Below are positions 9,829-21,551 of a stretch of 33,719 nucleotides of DNA, one piece after another. Made by a program: the position numbers and the translations under genes. Under the pieces are notes generated by a model. The model did no database searches, had not been told where the DNA came from, and was given only the letters and a program-made list of their open reading frames with translations. Every line of letters begins with the position of its first letter. Positions within the stretch are counted from its first letter, which is position 1. This DNA comes from Allosalinactinospora lopnorensis (GTDB taxonomy: Bacteria > Actinomycetota > Actinomycetes > Streptosporangiales > Streptosporangiaceae). The stretch lies in contig NZ_LAJC01000068.1 in assembly GCF_000981225.1 (NCBI RefSeq), positions 1 through 33,719 on the forward strand, given 5' to 3'.

Positions 9829-10698
9829 ATGGCCACAGCAACAGCCGCCACCGCCGTGCCGTTCCGCTTCTTCGAGCTGAGTGTCGTGCGGACCGAACGC
9901 CTTGGGCCCACCATGCTCCGGATCACCTTCGGCGGCCAGGAGCTCGGCGGCTTCGCCACCGGTAGCCGCGACCAGCGTTTCAAGCTGTTCCTGCCGCACC
10001 CCCACCAGGAGACTCCGGTCGTTCCCACCGAGGCGGGGCAGGAATGGTTCGCGAGGTGGCGGGCCATGGACCCGGCGGTCCGGGGCATCATGCGTTCCTA
10101 CACCGCGCGCGACCAGCGCCGCGATCCCGACGAGCTCGACGTCGACTTCGCGCTGCACGGCGACAGCGGTCCCGCCTCCCGCTGGGCGGCGCGGGCCCGC
10201 CCCGGCGACCGCGTCACCGTCCTCGGCCCGGTCGTCGAGGACAACGGCGGGGTCGACTTCCGCCCGCCGCCCGGTACCGACTGGACGCTGATCGCCGCGG
10301 ACGAAACCGCGCTGCCCGCTGTCGCCGGGATCCTGGAGTGGCTGCCGGCGAGCGCCCGCGCCAAGGTCTGGATCGAGGTCCCCCACCCGGACGACCGGCA
10401 GTACCTGCCCACCGAAGCCGACGCCGAGATCACCTGGCTCTTCCGTAGTGAGGCCGCCCAGCAGGGGCGCGGCGGCCTTCTCGACGCCGTGCGCGCCGCC
10501 GAACTGCCCGAGGGCGCCCTCTACGCCTGGATCGCAGGGGAGGCCGGAAGCGTCCGGGCCATGCGCCGCCATCTCGTCGGCGAGCGCGGATTCGACCGCA
10601 GGGCCGTGACGTTCACCGGCTACTGGCGCCTGGGCGCCACCGAAGAGGAGCTCGTCGCGGAAGCCGTCTCCGCCGCGGCCCCCGGCCGCGACGACTGA
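9829..10698 (+). CDS. Siderophore-interacting protein (FAD-dependent ferric-siderophore reductase)
   Basis: A 289-residue cytoplasmic flavoprotein of the SIP/ViuB family, which reduces Fe3+-siderophores after uptake to free the iron. The FAD-binding motif RSYTAR (89-94) is followed by DVDFALHG...GPASRWAARARPGD, then the NAD(P)H-binding-like part (LIAADETALPAVAGILEWLP; AWIAGEAGSVRAMRRHL) and the characteristic C-terminal GYWRLG. AGGAG precedes the ATG by about 13 bases. It lies 108 bases after the binding-protein gene on the same strand with no evident terminator, so it is probably in the same iron-regulated transcript. Confidence 0.95.
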   Translation: MATATAATAVPFRFFELSVVRTERLGPTMLRITFGGQELGGFATGSRDQRFKLFLPHPHQETPVVPTEAGQEWFARWRAMDPAVRGIMRSYTARDQRRDPDELDVDFALHGDSGPASRWAARARPGDRVTVLGPVVEDNGGVDFRPPPGTDWTLIAADETALPAVAGILEWLPASARAKVWIEVPHPDDRQYLPTEADAEITWLFRSEAAQQGRGGLLDAVRAAELPEGALYAWIAGEAGSVRAMRRHLVGERGFDRRAVTFTGYWRLGATEEELVAEAVSAAAPGRDD

Positions 10699-10845
10699 CA
10701 GCCGGGATGGTGGAGATGGCGCCGATCGGGGGGCCGACCAGCGCATGACTGGTGCTCCGGCTGTCCTTGGCGGGAATCGGATCCCCCGGTCCTGTCCGCG
10801 GGGAGGTAAAGTCGCTCAAGCTTGCCATAGCCGAAGGAGGAAGCT

Positions 10846-11952
10846 GTGGTGGGAATATGGGCGTGGCTGCGCCGCTGCGGGCAGAGGTACGCGGTGCCTC
10901 TCGTGCTGGCCGGCGGGATCATGGGCGCTGTCGTGCTGGCCTCACCCGGGGCGGCCGGCGCCGTCACCGACGAGATGAGACGTGCGCTGTGCACCGTGTT
11001 CGGCGGGACCTACTGCGCCCCACCGGAGGAGGCGGCCGTCTTGGGGGGTACCGAACGGGAGAACTGCTCCGAGTGGGCCGGGGCCGAGGAGGCGCCGCCC
11101 GCCCGCGCTGATGGCAGCCGGCGCGAAAGGCAGCGGATCGGCACGTTCAACATATACGGGAGTCTGGGGCACGCCGGCGACGCGGAGCCGATCGTCAGCA
11201 CCGTCGTCGACAGCGTCAAGCAGCGCACACCGGTCTTCCTCGGACTGCAGGAGGTGTGCGAGACCCAGTCCTTCGCCCTGGCGGCCAGGCTCGCCCCCTA
11301 TGGCTACAACGTGTACTTCGACCCGACCCCGAAGGACTCCTACGACTCCGGCGAGTACGCCACCTGCAAAAACGGCGCGCGTTTCGGCAATGCGATCGTG
11401 TACCGGGCGGACTTCGCCGACGACATCGCCAAAAGCAGCCACGACCTCAACACCCCGGACGGGCAGAGCACCAAGAGGCGGGCACCGTGCGTGAGCTCGG
11501 AGTCCAAGGGGGCCGTGTTCTGCACGGCCCACCTGACCGCCAAATCGGAGAAGGACGACAGAGAGGCGGAGAGGCGGGCGGAGGCGGCGGCCCTCAAAGA
11601 CGTCCTAGCCGAGAAGTACCAGGGCATGACCGTGCTGCTCGGCGGTGACCTCAACGACGAACCGGTTTCGGCCGCGCTCGACGACTTCTACGACCCGCGC
11701 TACGGCGCCGGTGCGGACGGCGACCTCAAGGAGGCCGACAGTGTCGGTCAGGGGAGCGGACGAAACGGCGGCTGCCGGGACGGCGCTCTGACCCTCAGGG
11801 TCATCGAGGAGCGGTCCGGAGTGGCGGTCGAGGTCACCAAGTTCAAGCTCGACTACCTCTTCGTCTCCAACGACGTCGAGATCCACGGAACCGAAGTCGA
11901 TGAGGACAGGGTCTCCGACCACAACTCCCTCTGGTCCGATGTGACCTTCTGA
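10846..11952 (+). CDS. Secreted endonuclease/exonuclease/phosphatase family protein
   Basis: A 368-residue protein with a hydrophobic signal/anchor segment (about 16-40, ending SPGAAGAV) followed by a Cys-containing stretch and a DNase-I-like fold. Metal- and phosphate-handling motifs of the fold are visible: GTFNIYGS (about 99-106), LGLQEV (Glu136), LLGGDLNDEP, LDYLFVS and SDHNSLW near the end. Eight or so cysteines in the exported part suggest disulfides. Relatives cleave nucleic acids, phospholipids or phosphate esters outside the cell; which applies is unknown. The GTG start has an excellent AAGGAGG five bases upstream. The gene is separated from the siderophore genes by 147 bases and probably has its own promoter. 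Confidence 0.85.
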   Translation: MVGIWAWLRRCGQRYAVPLVLAGGIMGAVVLASPGAAGAVTDEMRRALCTVFGGTYCAPPEEAAVLGGTERENCSEWAGAEEAPPARADGSRRERQRIGTFNIYGSLGHAGDAEPIVSTVVDSVKQRTPVFLGLQEVCETQSFALAARLAPYGYNVYFDPTPKDSYDSGEYATCKNGARFGNAIVYRADFADDIAKSSHDLNTPDGQSTKRRAPCVSSESKGAVFCTAHLTAKSEKDDREAERRAEAAALKDVLAEKYQGMTVLLGGDLNDEPVSAALDDFYDPRYGAGADGDLKEADSVGQGSGRNGGCRDGALTLRVIEERSGVAVEVTKFKLDYLFVSNDVEIHGTEVDEDRVSDHNSLWSDVTF

Positions 11953-12182
11953 GACACCCGGTGCGGGAGCGGCGCGGAAGCCCCTTCCCGGTGGGAACCG
12001 GTCTCTCGGTACCTGACCGCGCCGGCCGGGTGACCGCGGACTCACGCACACCGGAGCCGGCGGACCGCACCGCCGACTGGTGCCCACCGGGGCTCCCGAT
12101 CCCCTCCCAGCCGGGCGGTTCCGACCCCGGCAGGATGGCTCCCACCGGCCTGAACTTGACCCGAAAATGACCGTGGGCGACC

Positions 12183-12212
12183 TTCATACACGCGGCGTGA
12201 CCTGCCTACGAT
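12183..12212 (+). promoter_or_regulatory. Possible dnaK operon promoter
   Basis: TTCATA (12183-12188) and TACGAT (12207-12212) are separated by 18 bases and each match four of six consensus positions. If used, the leader RNA would be about 355 bases. Weak evidence. Confidence 0.25.
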
Positions 12213-12486
12213 GTGCCCAATGGGCAGCCCAAAGGGCCCAATGCCCGCGTGGGATCCTGCGGCGGGTGCTCCGCGGACCGGCACCCCGCCGCCAGAGGCG
12301 TGGAGCCGCGAGCGCCTTTCCAGCCGTTGCGATCTCTCCTCCCTCCCCGTGTTGTTCGACGGCCGTGATGAGAAGGGGACTCCGCGGCCAGTGCCGAGTG
12401 CGGTCGACGTGCCCGTCCCTTTCCGCGTCCTGATCGGCCGCTGGCCGAGAGCAGGCAGCGCGGGGCGTTCACCGGAAGCACCGGAA

Positions 12487-12526
12487 CGCCGCCCGCAAAG
12501 GGGCGGCGCCCGCGATCCGCGGGCGC
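12487..12526 (+). promoter_or_regulatory. Two adjoining GC hairpins in the dnaK leader
   Basis: Hairpin 1 pairs CGCCGCCC (12487-12494) with GGGCGGCG (12501-12508). Hairpin 2 pairs GCGCCCGCG (12506-12514) with CGCGGGCGC (12518-12526). Their arms overlap by three bases, so they compete at the junction. They end about 30 bases before the ribosome site. Role unknown: structured leader, attenuator or stabiliser. Confidence 0.45.
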
Positions 12527-12572
12527 AGCCTGTGGCGGCACACATCCTCCAGACTCGAGAAGGAGCAAGCCC

Positions 12573-14462
12573 ATGGCTAAAGCAGTCGGTATCGACCTGG
12601 GCACGACGAACTCGGTGATCGCCGCGTGGGAGGGCGGCGAAGCCGACGTACTGCCCAACGCCGAGGGCGCGCGGACCACACCCTCGGTGGTCGCGTTCAG
12701 CGAGGAGGGCGAGCGCCTCGTCGGGCAACTGGCGCGGCGCCAGGCGATCCTGAACCCGAAGGGGACGATCTACTCCGCGAAGCGGTTCATCGGGCGCCAC
12801 TACGACGAGGTGCCCGAGGAGGCCAAGGCCGTGGCCTTCGACGTCGTGGCCGGCCCCAACGGGGAGGCGCGCTTCGAGGTGCGCGGAAGGCAGTACGCGC
12901 CCGAGGAGATCAGCGCGCTGGTCCTGCGCAAGCTCGCCGAGGACGCGGGCAGGTCGCTCGGCGAGCGCGTGACGGAAGCCGTCATCACGGTTCCCGCCTA
13001 CTTCAACGACGCCCAGCGCACCGCCACCAAGGACGCCGGCCATATCGCGGGCCTCGAAGTGCTGCGGATCATCAACGAGCCGACGGCCGCGGCCCTGGCC
13101 TACGGCTTGGACAAGCGCGAGCACGAGAGCGTGCTCGTCTTCGACCTCGGGGGCGGGACCTTCGACGTGAGCCTCCTCGACGTCGGCGACGGGGTCGTCG
13201 AGGTGCGCGCCACCGCGGGCGACTCCCATCTGGGCGGCGACGACTTCGACCGGAGAGTGGTCGACCACCTCGCCGCCGAGTTCCAGCAGGCCAACGGCAT
13301 CGACCTGCGGAACGATCCCCAAGCGCTGCAGCGGCTCTTCGAAGCCGCGGAGAAGGCGAAGGTGGAACTGAGCTCGGTGACCCAGACCCAGGTGAACCTC
13401 CCGTTCATCACCGCCGACGCTTCGGGTCCCAAGCACCTCACCACCACGCTCATGCGTTCGACGTTCGACCAGCTCACCGCGGACCTCGTGGAGCGCTGCC
13501 GGGGACCGGTCCGCCAGGCGATGGCTGACGCCAAAGCCTCCACCGACGACATCGACGAGGTCATCCTGGTCGGCGGCTCCACCCGCATTCCCGCGGTCCA
13601 GAGCCTGGTGCGCAAGCTCACCAACGGCAAGGACCCGAACATGAGCGTCAACCCGGACGAGGTGGTGGCCGTCGGCGCGGCGATCCAGGCGGGGGTGCTC
13701 AAGGGCGAGGTCGAGGACGTCGTCCTACTGGACGTCACCCCGTTGTCGCTGGGCGTCGAGACGCAGGGCGGCGTGATGACCAGGATCATCGAGCGCAACA
13801 CCACCATCCCGGTACGGCGCGGCGAGGTGTTCTCCACCGCCGAGGACAACCAGCCCGCCGTCGACGTGGTCGTCCTCCAGGGCGAACGCGAGCGTGCCGC
13901 CGACAACCGGGTCCTGGGCCGGTTCCGGCTTGAGAACATCAGGCCGGCACCGCGCGGGGAGCCCCAGATCGAGGTCACCTTCGACATCGATGCCAACGGC
14001 ATCCTCCATGTCACCGCGAGGGACAAGGACACCGGACGCGAGCAGAGCATCACCATCAGCGAGAGCTCCAATCTTGACCGCTCCGAAATCGAGCGGATGG
14101 TTCAGGAAGCGGAGCGCAACCGTGACGAGGATCGGGCGCTGCGTGAGACCGTGGACGCCCGCAACGCCCTGGACAGCGCCGCCTACCAGGTGGAACGCAG
14201 GCTCAGTGAGCTGGGCGAGGCGGCGCCGCAGCATGAGAGGGCGCGAGCGGAGATGCTCGTCGGCGAGGCCCGCCAGGCCGTCAAGGACCAGGCGCCGGCG
14301 GAGCAGGCGCGTGCGCTGACCTCGGACCTGCAGCAGGCCCTGCAGTCGCTGATGAGTCAGCAGCCAGGCGAGCAGGGACCCGAGGTTCCGAGGAGCAGGG
14401 ACGGTTCCGCCGACACGACCTCAGACGACGACGTGATCGACGCCGAGTTCGACCGGGGGTGA
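12573..14462 (+). CDS. dnaK: Molecular chaperone DnaK (Hsp70)
   Basis: Cytoplasmic ATP-dependent Hsp70 of 629 residues. All three family signatures are present: GIDLGTTNS (about 5-13), [14 protein letters not shown] (about 189-202) and [14 protein letters not shown] (about 330-343). The substrate-binding domain begins near [14 protein letters not shown], and the C terminus ends with the acidic DDDVIDAEF tail typical of bacterial DnaK. AGAAGGAG lies about 8 bases before the ATG. It heads a plus-strand operon with grpE, a J protein, a MerR-type regulator and clpB; intergenic gaps are 5-9 bases. The co-transcribed J protein lacks the zinc finger, suggesting this may be a second dnaK locus of the genome rather than the housekeeping one (inference). 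Confidence 0.98.
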   Translation: MAKAVGIDLGTTNSVIAAWEGGEADVLPNAEGARTTPSVVAFSEEGERLVGQLARRQAILNPKGTIYSAKRFIGRHYDEVPEEAKAVAFDVVAGPNGEARFEVRGRQYAPEEISALVLRKLAEDAGRSLGERVTEAVITVPAYFNDAQRTATKDAGHIAGLEVLRIINEPTAAALAYGLDKREHESVLVFDLGGGTFDVSLLDVGDGVVEVRATAGDSHLGGDDFDRRVVDHLAAEFQQANGIDLRNDPQALQRLFEAAEKAKVELSSVTQTQVNLPFITADASGPKHLTTTLMRSTFDQLTADLVERCRGPVRQAMADAKASTDDIDEVILVGGSTRIPAVQSLVRKLTNGKDPNMSVNPDEVVAVGAAIQAGVLKGEVEDVVLLDVTPLSLGVETQGGVMTRIIERNTTIPVRRGEVFSTAEDNQPAVDVVVLQGERERAADNRVLGRFRLENIRPAPRGEPQIEVTFDIDANGILHVTARDKDTGREQSITISESSNLDRSEIERMVQEAERNRDEDRALRETVDARNALDSAAYQVERRLSELGEAAPQHERARAEMLVGEARQAVKDQAPAEQARALTSDLQQALQSLMSQQPGEQGPEVPRSRDGSADTTSDDDVIDAEFDRG

Positions 14463-14471
14463 GGTGGGTCC

Positions 14472-15038
14472 ATGACGAACGAACAGCCGGACCCCGGCGC
14501 GGGGGCCGGGGCCCGCTCCGCGGAGCGGGCCGCCGCGGAACCGGAGCGGCCCCGACCGGAGGAGGAGAGCGAGGTGGACTCCCGCGTGCGGGAGCTGGAG
14601 GATCGGTGGCGCCGCGCCCTGGCCGACCGGGAGAACCTGCGCAAGCGGCACGCGGCGGAGCTCACCAGGGCGGTTGCGGCCGAACGGGCCCGCGTCGCCG
14701 AGGCCTGGCTGCCCGTCGTCGACAACCTCGACCTGGCGCTCGCCCACGCCGACTCGGAGACGGGCGCCTTCGTCGAGGGCGTGCGAGCCGTCCGCGACCA
14801 GGCCGTAGAGGTACTGGCCCGCCTGGGCTACCCGCGCTACGAGGAGGTGGGCGTGCCCTTCGACCCCCTGTGGCACGAGGTCGTCGAGGTGCGCGGGACC
14901 TCCGAGGCACCGGCCGGGCACGTGCTGGAAGTGCTGCGGCCCGGTTACGGCAGCGCTGAGCGGCAGTTGCGCCCCGCGGCGGTGGCCGTCTCCGGGAAAC
15001 TCGCCGAGGGAGCCGCGGAAGCCGAGGAACGGGTGTGA
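14472..15038 (+). CDS. grpE: Nucleotide exchange factor GrpE
   Basis: GrpE of 188 residues, the ADP-release factor for DnaK. An acidic, disordered N terminus (1-35) leads into a long charged helix (about 36-75, [19 protein letters not shown]) used for dimerisation, then [14 protein letters not shown] and the C-terminal beta domain with [13 protein letters not shown] and VLRPGY. Starts 9 bases after the dnaK stop with GAGGTGG ahead of the ATG. Confidence 0.97.
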   Translation: MTNEQPDPGAGAGARSAERAAAEPERPRPEEESEVDSRVRELEDRWRRALADRENLRKRHAAELTRAVAAERARVAEAWLPVVDNLDLALAHADSETGAFVEGVRAVRDQAVEVLARLGYPRYEEVGVPFDPLWHEVVEVRGTSEAPAGHVLEVLRPGYGSAERQLRPAAVAVSGKLAEGAAEAEERV

Positions 15039-15045
15039 GCTGCTC

Positions 15046-15966
15046 ATGGCACGCGACTACTACGAGGTCTTGGGGGTCGACCGGAACGCGAGCGCCGAGG
15101 AGATCCAGCAGGCCTACCGCCGACTGGCCCGCCGCTACCACCCCGACGTCAACTCCGACCCTTCGTCCGAGGAGCGGTTCAAGGAGGTCAACGAGGCCTA
15201 CCAGGTGCTGTCGGACCCGCAGACCCGCTCGCGCTACGATGCCTTCGGCCCGGACTTCCAGCGGGTGCCCGAGGACGTCGACCCCGGCGCATACGCGCGG
15301 GCCGGAGGGGGCGCGGGGCAGCAGCGCCAGTGGTGGAGCCGCGGTGAGGCGCCGCCGGACTTCGGCGATGTCGGATTCGACTTCGAGGACCTGTTCGGCA
15401 GCCTGTTCGGTGCCAGGCGGGCCAGCGGCCCTCTGCGCGGCGCCGACCAGCAGGCCGAGCTGGAGCTGAGCGTCGAGGAGGCGTACCGGGGCGGGATCCG
15501 ACACATCACCCTGACGGGCCCGCAGGGGCCGCGCGAGTACGACGTCACCATCCCGGCGGGGGTGGTGGAAGGCCAGCGCATCCGGCTGGCCGGGCAGGGC
15601 GCGCAGGGCGTTGGAGGCGGGCCGTCGGGCGACCTCTACATCACCGTGCGGATCGCGCCGCACCCTCTTTACCGCCTGGTCGGCCGCGATATCTATGTCG
15701 ACCTGCGCGTCGCGCCCTGGGAGGCGGCGCTCGGCGCCACCGTGCCGCTCACCACCCCGGGCGGGGAGACCAAGGTGCGGATGGCACCGGGATCCTCCAG
15801 CGGACGGCGCCTGCGGCTGCGCGGCGAAGGGTTGCCCAACCCGAAGGGCGCTCCCGGCGACCTCTACGCGGAGGTGCGGATCATGGTTCCGCCGAACCTC
15901 TCCAACCGAGAACGCGCGCTGTTCGAAGAACTGGCGGCGGCCTCGAACTTCGACCCGAGGAGGTGA
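15046..15966 (+). CDS. DnaJ-family chaperone without zinc finger (CbpA-like)
   Basis: A 306-residue Hsp40 co-chaperone. The J domain (1-66) carries the essential HPD at 32-34 that stimulates DnaK ATPase. A Gly/Phe-rich linker with [11 protein letters not shown] follows, then directly the two C-terminal substrate-binding domains (from about 140: [16 protein letters not shown]; later [28 protein letters not shown]). There are no CXXCXGXG repeats, so it is the class II/CbpA architecture rather than classical DnaJ. It is 7 bases after grpE and 5 bases before the MerR-like gene. Confidence 0.95.
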   Translation: MARDYYEVLGVDRNASAEEIQQAYRRLARRYHPDVNSDPSSEERFKEVNEAYQVLSDPQTRSRYDAFGPDFQRVPEDVDPGAYARAGGGAGQQRQWWSRGEAPPDFGDVGFDFEDLFGSLFGARRASGPLRGADQQAELELSVEEAYRGGIRHITLTGPQGPREYDVTIPAGVVEGQRIRLAGQGAQGVGGGPSGDLYITVRIAPHPLYRLVGRDIYVDLRVAPWEAALGATVPLTTPGGETKVRMAPGSSSGRRLRLRGEGLPNPKGAPGDLYAEVRIMVPPNLSNRERALFEELAAASNFDPRR

Positions 15967-15971
15967 GGGCA

Positions 15972-16294
15972 ATGGCCGCGAGTCCCGGTCAGCTCCGGGG
16001 GAGCTACCCGCTGGCCCGGCCGCGCGGGCTCGGCCTCGACGACGCCGCGCGGCTGTGCGGCGTGCACCCGCAGACGCTGCGCCGGTTCGTGGCGCTGAGC
16101 CTGGTCGACGCCGCGCGCGACCGTGCGGGCGAGCTCCGGTTCGGCACCGACGTGCCGCTGAGGGTCGCCCGTATCCAGCGCCTGCGCCGTGACCTGCCCC
16201 TCAACTACGCGGCGATCGGGCTCGTGCTCGACCTGCTGGAGCGCATCGACCGGCTCGAAGCGGAGCTGCGCCACGCGCGGGAAGGTGGACGACC

Positions 16295-16304
<10 letters not shown>
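15972..16304 (+). CDS. MerR-family regulator, HspR/CbpM-like
   Basis: A 110-residue protein with a winged-helix MerR-type DNA-binding domain: the recognition segment [18 protein letters not shown] (about 22-39) contains the HPQTLR motif that marks HspR-type heat-shock repressors. A dimerisation helix ([17 protein letters not shown]) closes the protein. It is shorter than typical HspR (about 140 residues) and close in size to CbpM, a modulator of CbpA-type J proteins, so it could repress the operon, bind the J protein, or both. The ATG at 15972 is preceded by GAGG. Its last 10 bases overlap clpB. Confidence 0.85.
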
Positions 16305-18931
<2,627 letters not shown>

Positions 18932-18965
18932 TCGGGCCGCGCCGAGTACGAGGGAGGAGGCGGTG

Positions 18966-19409
18966 ATGACGACGGCACCGACGACCTGCCCGAACTGCGG
19001 GCGGAAGAACCGGATCCCCCCGGCAGAGCAGGGCACACCGCGCTGCGGTGCCTGCCACGCTCCGCTGCCGTGGGTGGTGGAGGCAGGCGACGCCGACTTC
19101 ACCGACATCGCAGACCGGGCGTCGACGCATGTCCTGGTGGACCTGTGGGCGCCCTGGTGCGGGCCGTGCCGCCAGGTCAGCCCCGCGCTGGAGGAGATCG
19201 CCGCCGAAATGGCGGGCCACCTCAAACTCGTCAAGGTCAACGTGGACGCGGCGCGCGGGGTGGCCGAGCGCTTCGACGCCTACTCCATCCCCACCCTGGT
19301 ACTGCTGAAGGGCGGGCGCGAGGTGTCGCGCCAGGTCGGGGCGGTTCCCAAGCAGGCTCTGCGCGAGTGGGTCGGGAAGACGATCGCCCCGCAGTCGGCC
19401 CAGGGCTGA
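18966..19409 (+). CDS. Thioredoxin with N-terminal zinc ribbon (thioredoxin-2 type)
   Basis: A 147-residue disulfide reductase. Four cysteines in two CXXC pairs (Cys8/11 and Cys27/30) form a probable zinc ribbon ahead of the thioredoxin fold. The active site is WCGPC (64-68) and the cis-proline loop is SIPTLVLLKGG. This layout matches E. coli thioredoxin 2. It is 34 bases after clpB with a very strong GGGAGGAGG, so it is the last gene of the chaperone operon, linking refolding with redox repair. ATG 18966 is preferred; GTG 18963 is adjacent. Confidence 0.94.
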   Translation: MTTAPTTCPNCGRKNRIPPAEQGTPRCGACHAPLPWVVEAGDADFTDIADRASTHVLVDLWAPWCGPCRQVSPALEEIAAEMAGHLKLVKVNVDAARGVAERFDAYSIPTLVLLKGGREVSRQVGAVPKQALREWVGKTIAPQSAQG

Positions 19410-19450
19410 AGGCGGGCGGCGCCGAGGTGTTCGGACGGGCCGCTCCGGTC

Positions 19451-19481
19451 GGCGGCTCGCCCCGGTGGCGGAGCAGCCGCC
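19451..19481. terminator. Bidirectional terminator hairpin between thioredoxin and the RibD-like gene
   Basis: Arms GGCGGCT (19451-19457) and AGCCGCC (19475-19481) enclose an inner stem CGCC/GGCG around CCGGT. It lies in the 73-base convergent gap of two genes, immediately next to the stop of the minus-strand gene. No T tract. Confidence 0.5.
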
Positions 19482-19482
19482 C

Positions 19483-20121
19483 CTAGCCCACGACGCGGTA
19501 CTTGATGTGGGTGACGCCCGGCGCGTCGACCGCGCGCACCTGCTCGAGTTCGAGTTCCCCGACGCCCTCGAACAGCCGCTCGCCGGCACCCAGCAGGACG
19601 GGGGTGATGTGCAGGTCGAACTCCTCGACGGCGCCCGCGGCCAGGCACTGCCGGAGGACGTCGGCCCCTCCGGCGATCAGCACGTCCGTGCCGCCGGCCG
19701 CCCGCTTCGCCTGCCGCAGGGCGGAGTCGGCGCCATCGGTGACGAAGTGGAAGGTGGTGCCGCCCGCCATCTCCAGAGGTTCGCGCGGGTAGTGGGTGAC
19801 AACGAACACCGGGGCGTGGAAGGGCGGGGTGTCCCCCCACCAGCCGCGCCAGGGGTTCTGCCCCCACGGTCCCGGGCCGCCGCCGAACATGTTGCGGCCC
19901 ATCACGACGGCGCCCACGTTGGCCTGCGCCTCCTCGACCACGGGAGTGCTGGCGTTGACGACGCCGCCCGCCATCCCCTGGTTCCTGCGCCAGGCCTCCA
20001 GCGCGAAGACCCACTGGTGCAGCCGCATTCCGCCCACACCGAGCGGGTTCTCCTCGCTCTGCCGTGGCCCGGCCATGTAGCCGTCCAGTGAGATGGCGAT
20101 CTGGAACCTGGTCTTTCCCAT
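19483..20121 (-). CDS. Dihydrofolate reductase-like protein (RibD C-terminal domain family)
   Basis: A 212-residue stand-alone RibD-C/DHFR-fold protein, predicted NADPH-binding reductase. Family marks are the N-terminal strand and loop QIAISLDGYMAGP, VVMGRNMF (the NADPH-binding region), VTHYPRE, DVLIAGGADVLRQCLAAGAVEEFDLHITPVLLGAG (cited in part, about 148-182) and the closing THIKYRVV. These proteins are common in actinomycetes and their physiological substrates are mostly unknown. GAGGAGGG precedes the ATG. It appears to be a single-gene unit convergent to the chaperone operon. Confidence 0.92.
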   Translation of the reverse strand: MGKTRFQIAISLDGYMAGPRQSEENPLGVGGMRLHQWVFALEAWRRNQGMAGGVVNASTPVVEEAQANVGAVVMGRNMFGGGPGPWGQNPWRGWWGDTPPFHAPVFVVTHYPREPLEMAGGTTFHFVTDGADSALRQAKRAAGGTDVLIAGGADVLRQCLAAGAVEEFDLHITPVLLGAGERLFEGVGELELEQVRAVDAPGVTHIKYRVVG

Positions 20122-20312
20122 GCGCCCTCCTCGGTCCCGGCGGCTCGGCCGCCCTCTGCCCCGTTGCCGTACATACTGACCGGGCAGGGCGGTAAAACTC
20201 ATCGCCCGCCTCGCTCTGCGACCGAAGCCGCACTACCGTCCGCTGCGGGAAGGACGTGCGGGCGGCCCCGTGCTCCGGGACCGCCGATGCCGGATGGGAA
20301 GGACGCGGGCTG

Positions 20313-21551
20313 CTACACGGGGCGCGCGGCCGGGGAACCGGCCTGCTGGGCCGAGGCCTTGGCGACGACCGGGGAGCTGCCGAAGGCGCGGGCCACCCTG
20401 ACCCACCAGAGAAGTTCGCTGTCCAGGTTGCCGTCTCGGGCGTCGTCGTGGCGAGGGGTGGGCGGGTCCGTCCTGCCGCGGTCGGTGGCCCCGCTGCGCT
20501 CCCAGGTGCACAAGGCGGCCTTGAGCTGAGCCGCCTCCACCGTGGTAGCCAGGTCCTCCGAGGCCAGATCCGCTTCCTGTCCCAGACGCTCGGCCGCCGC
20601 GCCGATGGCGGGGTCGAGCAGGGGGGCCAGGAGCAACTGCCAGTCGCCGAACTCGATCACCATCCGGCGCGTCCGGTGGTGGGGGTCCAGCCGCTTGCCC
20701 TCGGCGACGAAGACCTGCCCGGGCGCGACACGGCTCATCGCGCGGTGCAGCGGCCGCAGCAGGAAGAAGACCCGCCACTGGTCCACCCACAGGCGCAGGG
20801 CCCGCCACCGCGCACCCAGGAGCGGAGCCACCAGGGCCGCCCCGGCGAACGACGCCCCGACCAGCGCGGTCAGCGGCACGATCGCCTCGAACACCTGGTT
20901 GAGGGCGTCCATCCGGAGCCAGGTGGCGACGACGATGCCGGCCGACACGGCGCCGTAGACGGCGAAGCACGATGACGCCGCCGCCCACAGGCGCAGGGCG
21001 CGCCGCAGCCACGGCAGATGGTCGAAGTCGGGGGACCGCGCCCAGGCGAAACAGCACAGGGCGATACTTCCCGCGGTGATCAGAGCCGTCACGAACCGGA
21101 TCATGAGGAACGCGCCGACCGTCGGCTGGGTCGCGTACTCGGTGATGAAATCGGCGAACATCCGCTCCTTGGGCACCGACGACATACCGAACAGCACGAC
21201 CATGGCGGCGATGTCGAGGCCGTAGAGGGCCAGGACCCAGCGGATCCGGCGCCATGCCGCCTCTGGAGGGTAACGCCAGTACAGCGCCAGCACCACGACC
21301 GACGCCGCGTTGATCGTGGCGGAACAGAAGATCAGCGGCATAGCGATGTTGGAAACACCGGTCACCTCGTTGACCCGGCTCGCGTTCGCCGGTGCGCTGA
21401 ACCAGAACTCCAGGCCGCCGAAGAGGATCAGGCTGCATATCGCCCACAGTTTGGGGTTGGCCCGATTGCGGTAGAGGTGACGGAGCTTGTAGGCGAGCAC
21501 CGCGGTCAACGTGGCGGCGGCGATGAGGTAGATGGCGTCGCGGGACTCCAT
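20313..21551 (-). CDS. Multi-pass membrane protein, MAB_1171c putative transporter family
   Basis: A 412-residue protein with about seven hydrophobic helices in the first 250 residues (for example MESRDAIYLIAAATLTAV at the N terminus) and a soluble C-terminal half with RRMVIEFGDWQLLLAPLLDP. The pattern YKLRHLYRNRANPKLWAIC followed by a loop with VTGVSNIAMPLIF is one I recognise from the actinobacterial MAB_1171c family, whose role is not established despite the transporter label. Family members are frequently near XRE regulators and other small regulatory genes. ATG 21551 is preceded by GGAG at 7-10 bases; the upstream extension is low-complexity. The C-terminal 60 residues are polar and probably disordered. 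Confidence 0.8.
   Translation of the reverse strand: MESRDAIYLIAAATLTAVLAYKLRHLYRNRANPKLWAICSLILFGGLEFWFSAPANASRVNEVTGVSNIAMPLIFCSATINAASVVVLALYWRYPPEAAWRRIRWVLALYGLDIAAMVVLFGMSSVPKERMFADFITEYATQPTVGAFLMIRFVTALITAGSIALCCFAWARSPDFDHLPWLRRALRLWAAASSCFAVYGAVSAGIVVATWLRMDALNQVFEAIVPLTALVGASFAGAALVAPLLGARWRALRLWVDQWRVFFLLRPLHRAMSRVAPGQVFVAEGKRLDPHHRTRRMVIEFGDWQLLLAPLLDPAIGAAAERLGQEADLASEDLATTVEAAQLKAALCTWERSGATDRGRTDPPTPRHDDARDGNLDSELLWWVRVARAFGSSPVVAKASAQQAGSPAARPV

Larger units (their letters stand above)
11953..12572. other. 620-base intergenic region: end of nuclease gene and long dnaK leader
   Basis: I see no convincing gene here; the open frames on both strands are Arg/Pro-rich shadows. It holds a possible dnaK promoter near 12183-12212 and two adjoining GC hairpins at 12487-12526. 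I searched by eye for the HspR-binding HAIR inverted repeat (CTTGAGT-N7-ACTCAAG) and found none. The CIRCE repeat was also not seen. Confidence 0.6.

Noticed and set aside
8632-10746. 704-codon minus-strand frame over the binding protein and SIP genes
   Set aside because: Shadow of the two plus-strand genes whose families are unambiguous.
12100-12572. HAIR or CIRCE heat-shock operator upstream of dnaK
   Set aside because: Looked for CTTGAGT-N7-ACTCAAG and the CIRCE repeat by eye; only an isolated CTTGAC was found.
12211-12618. Plus-strand 135-codon frame in the dnaK leader
   Set aside because: Runs into dnaK out of frame, low-complexity Pro/Arg composition and no ribosome site.
12042-13436. 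Minus-strand frame across the dnaK leader and gene
   Set aside because: Antisense to dnaK; no motif, no ribosome site.
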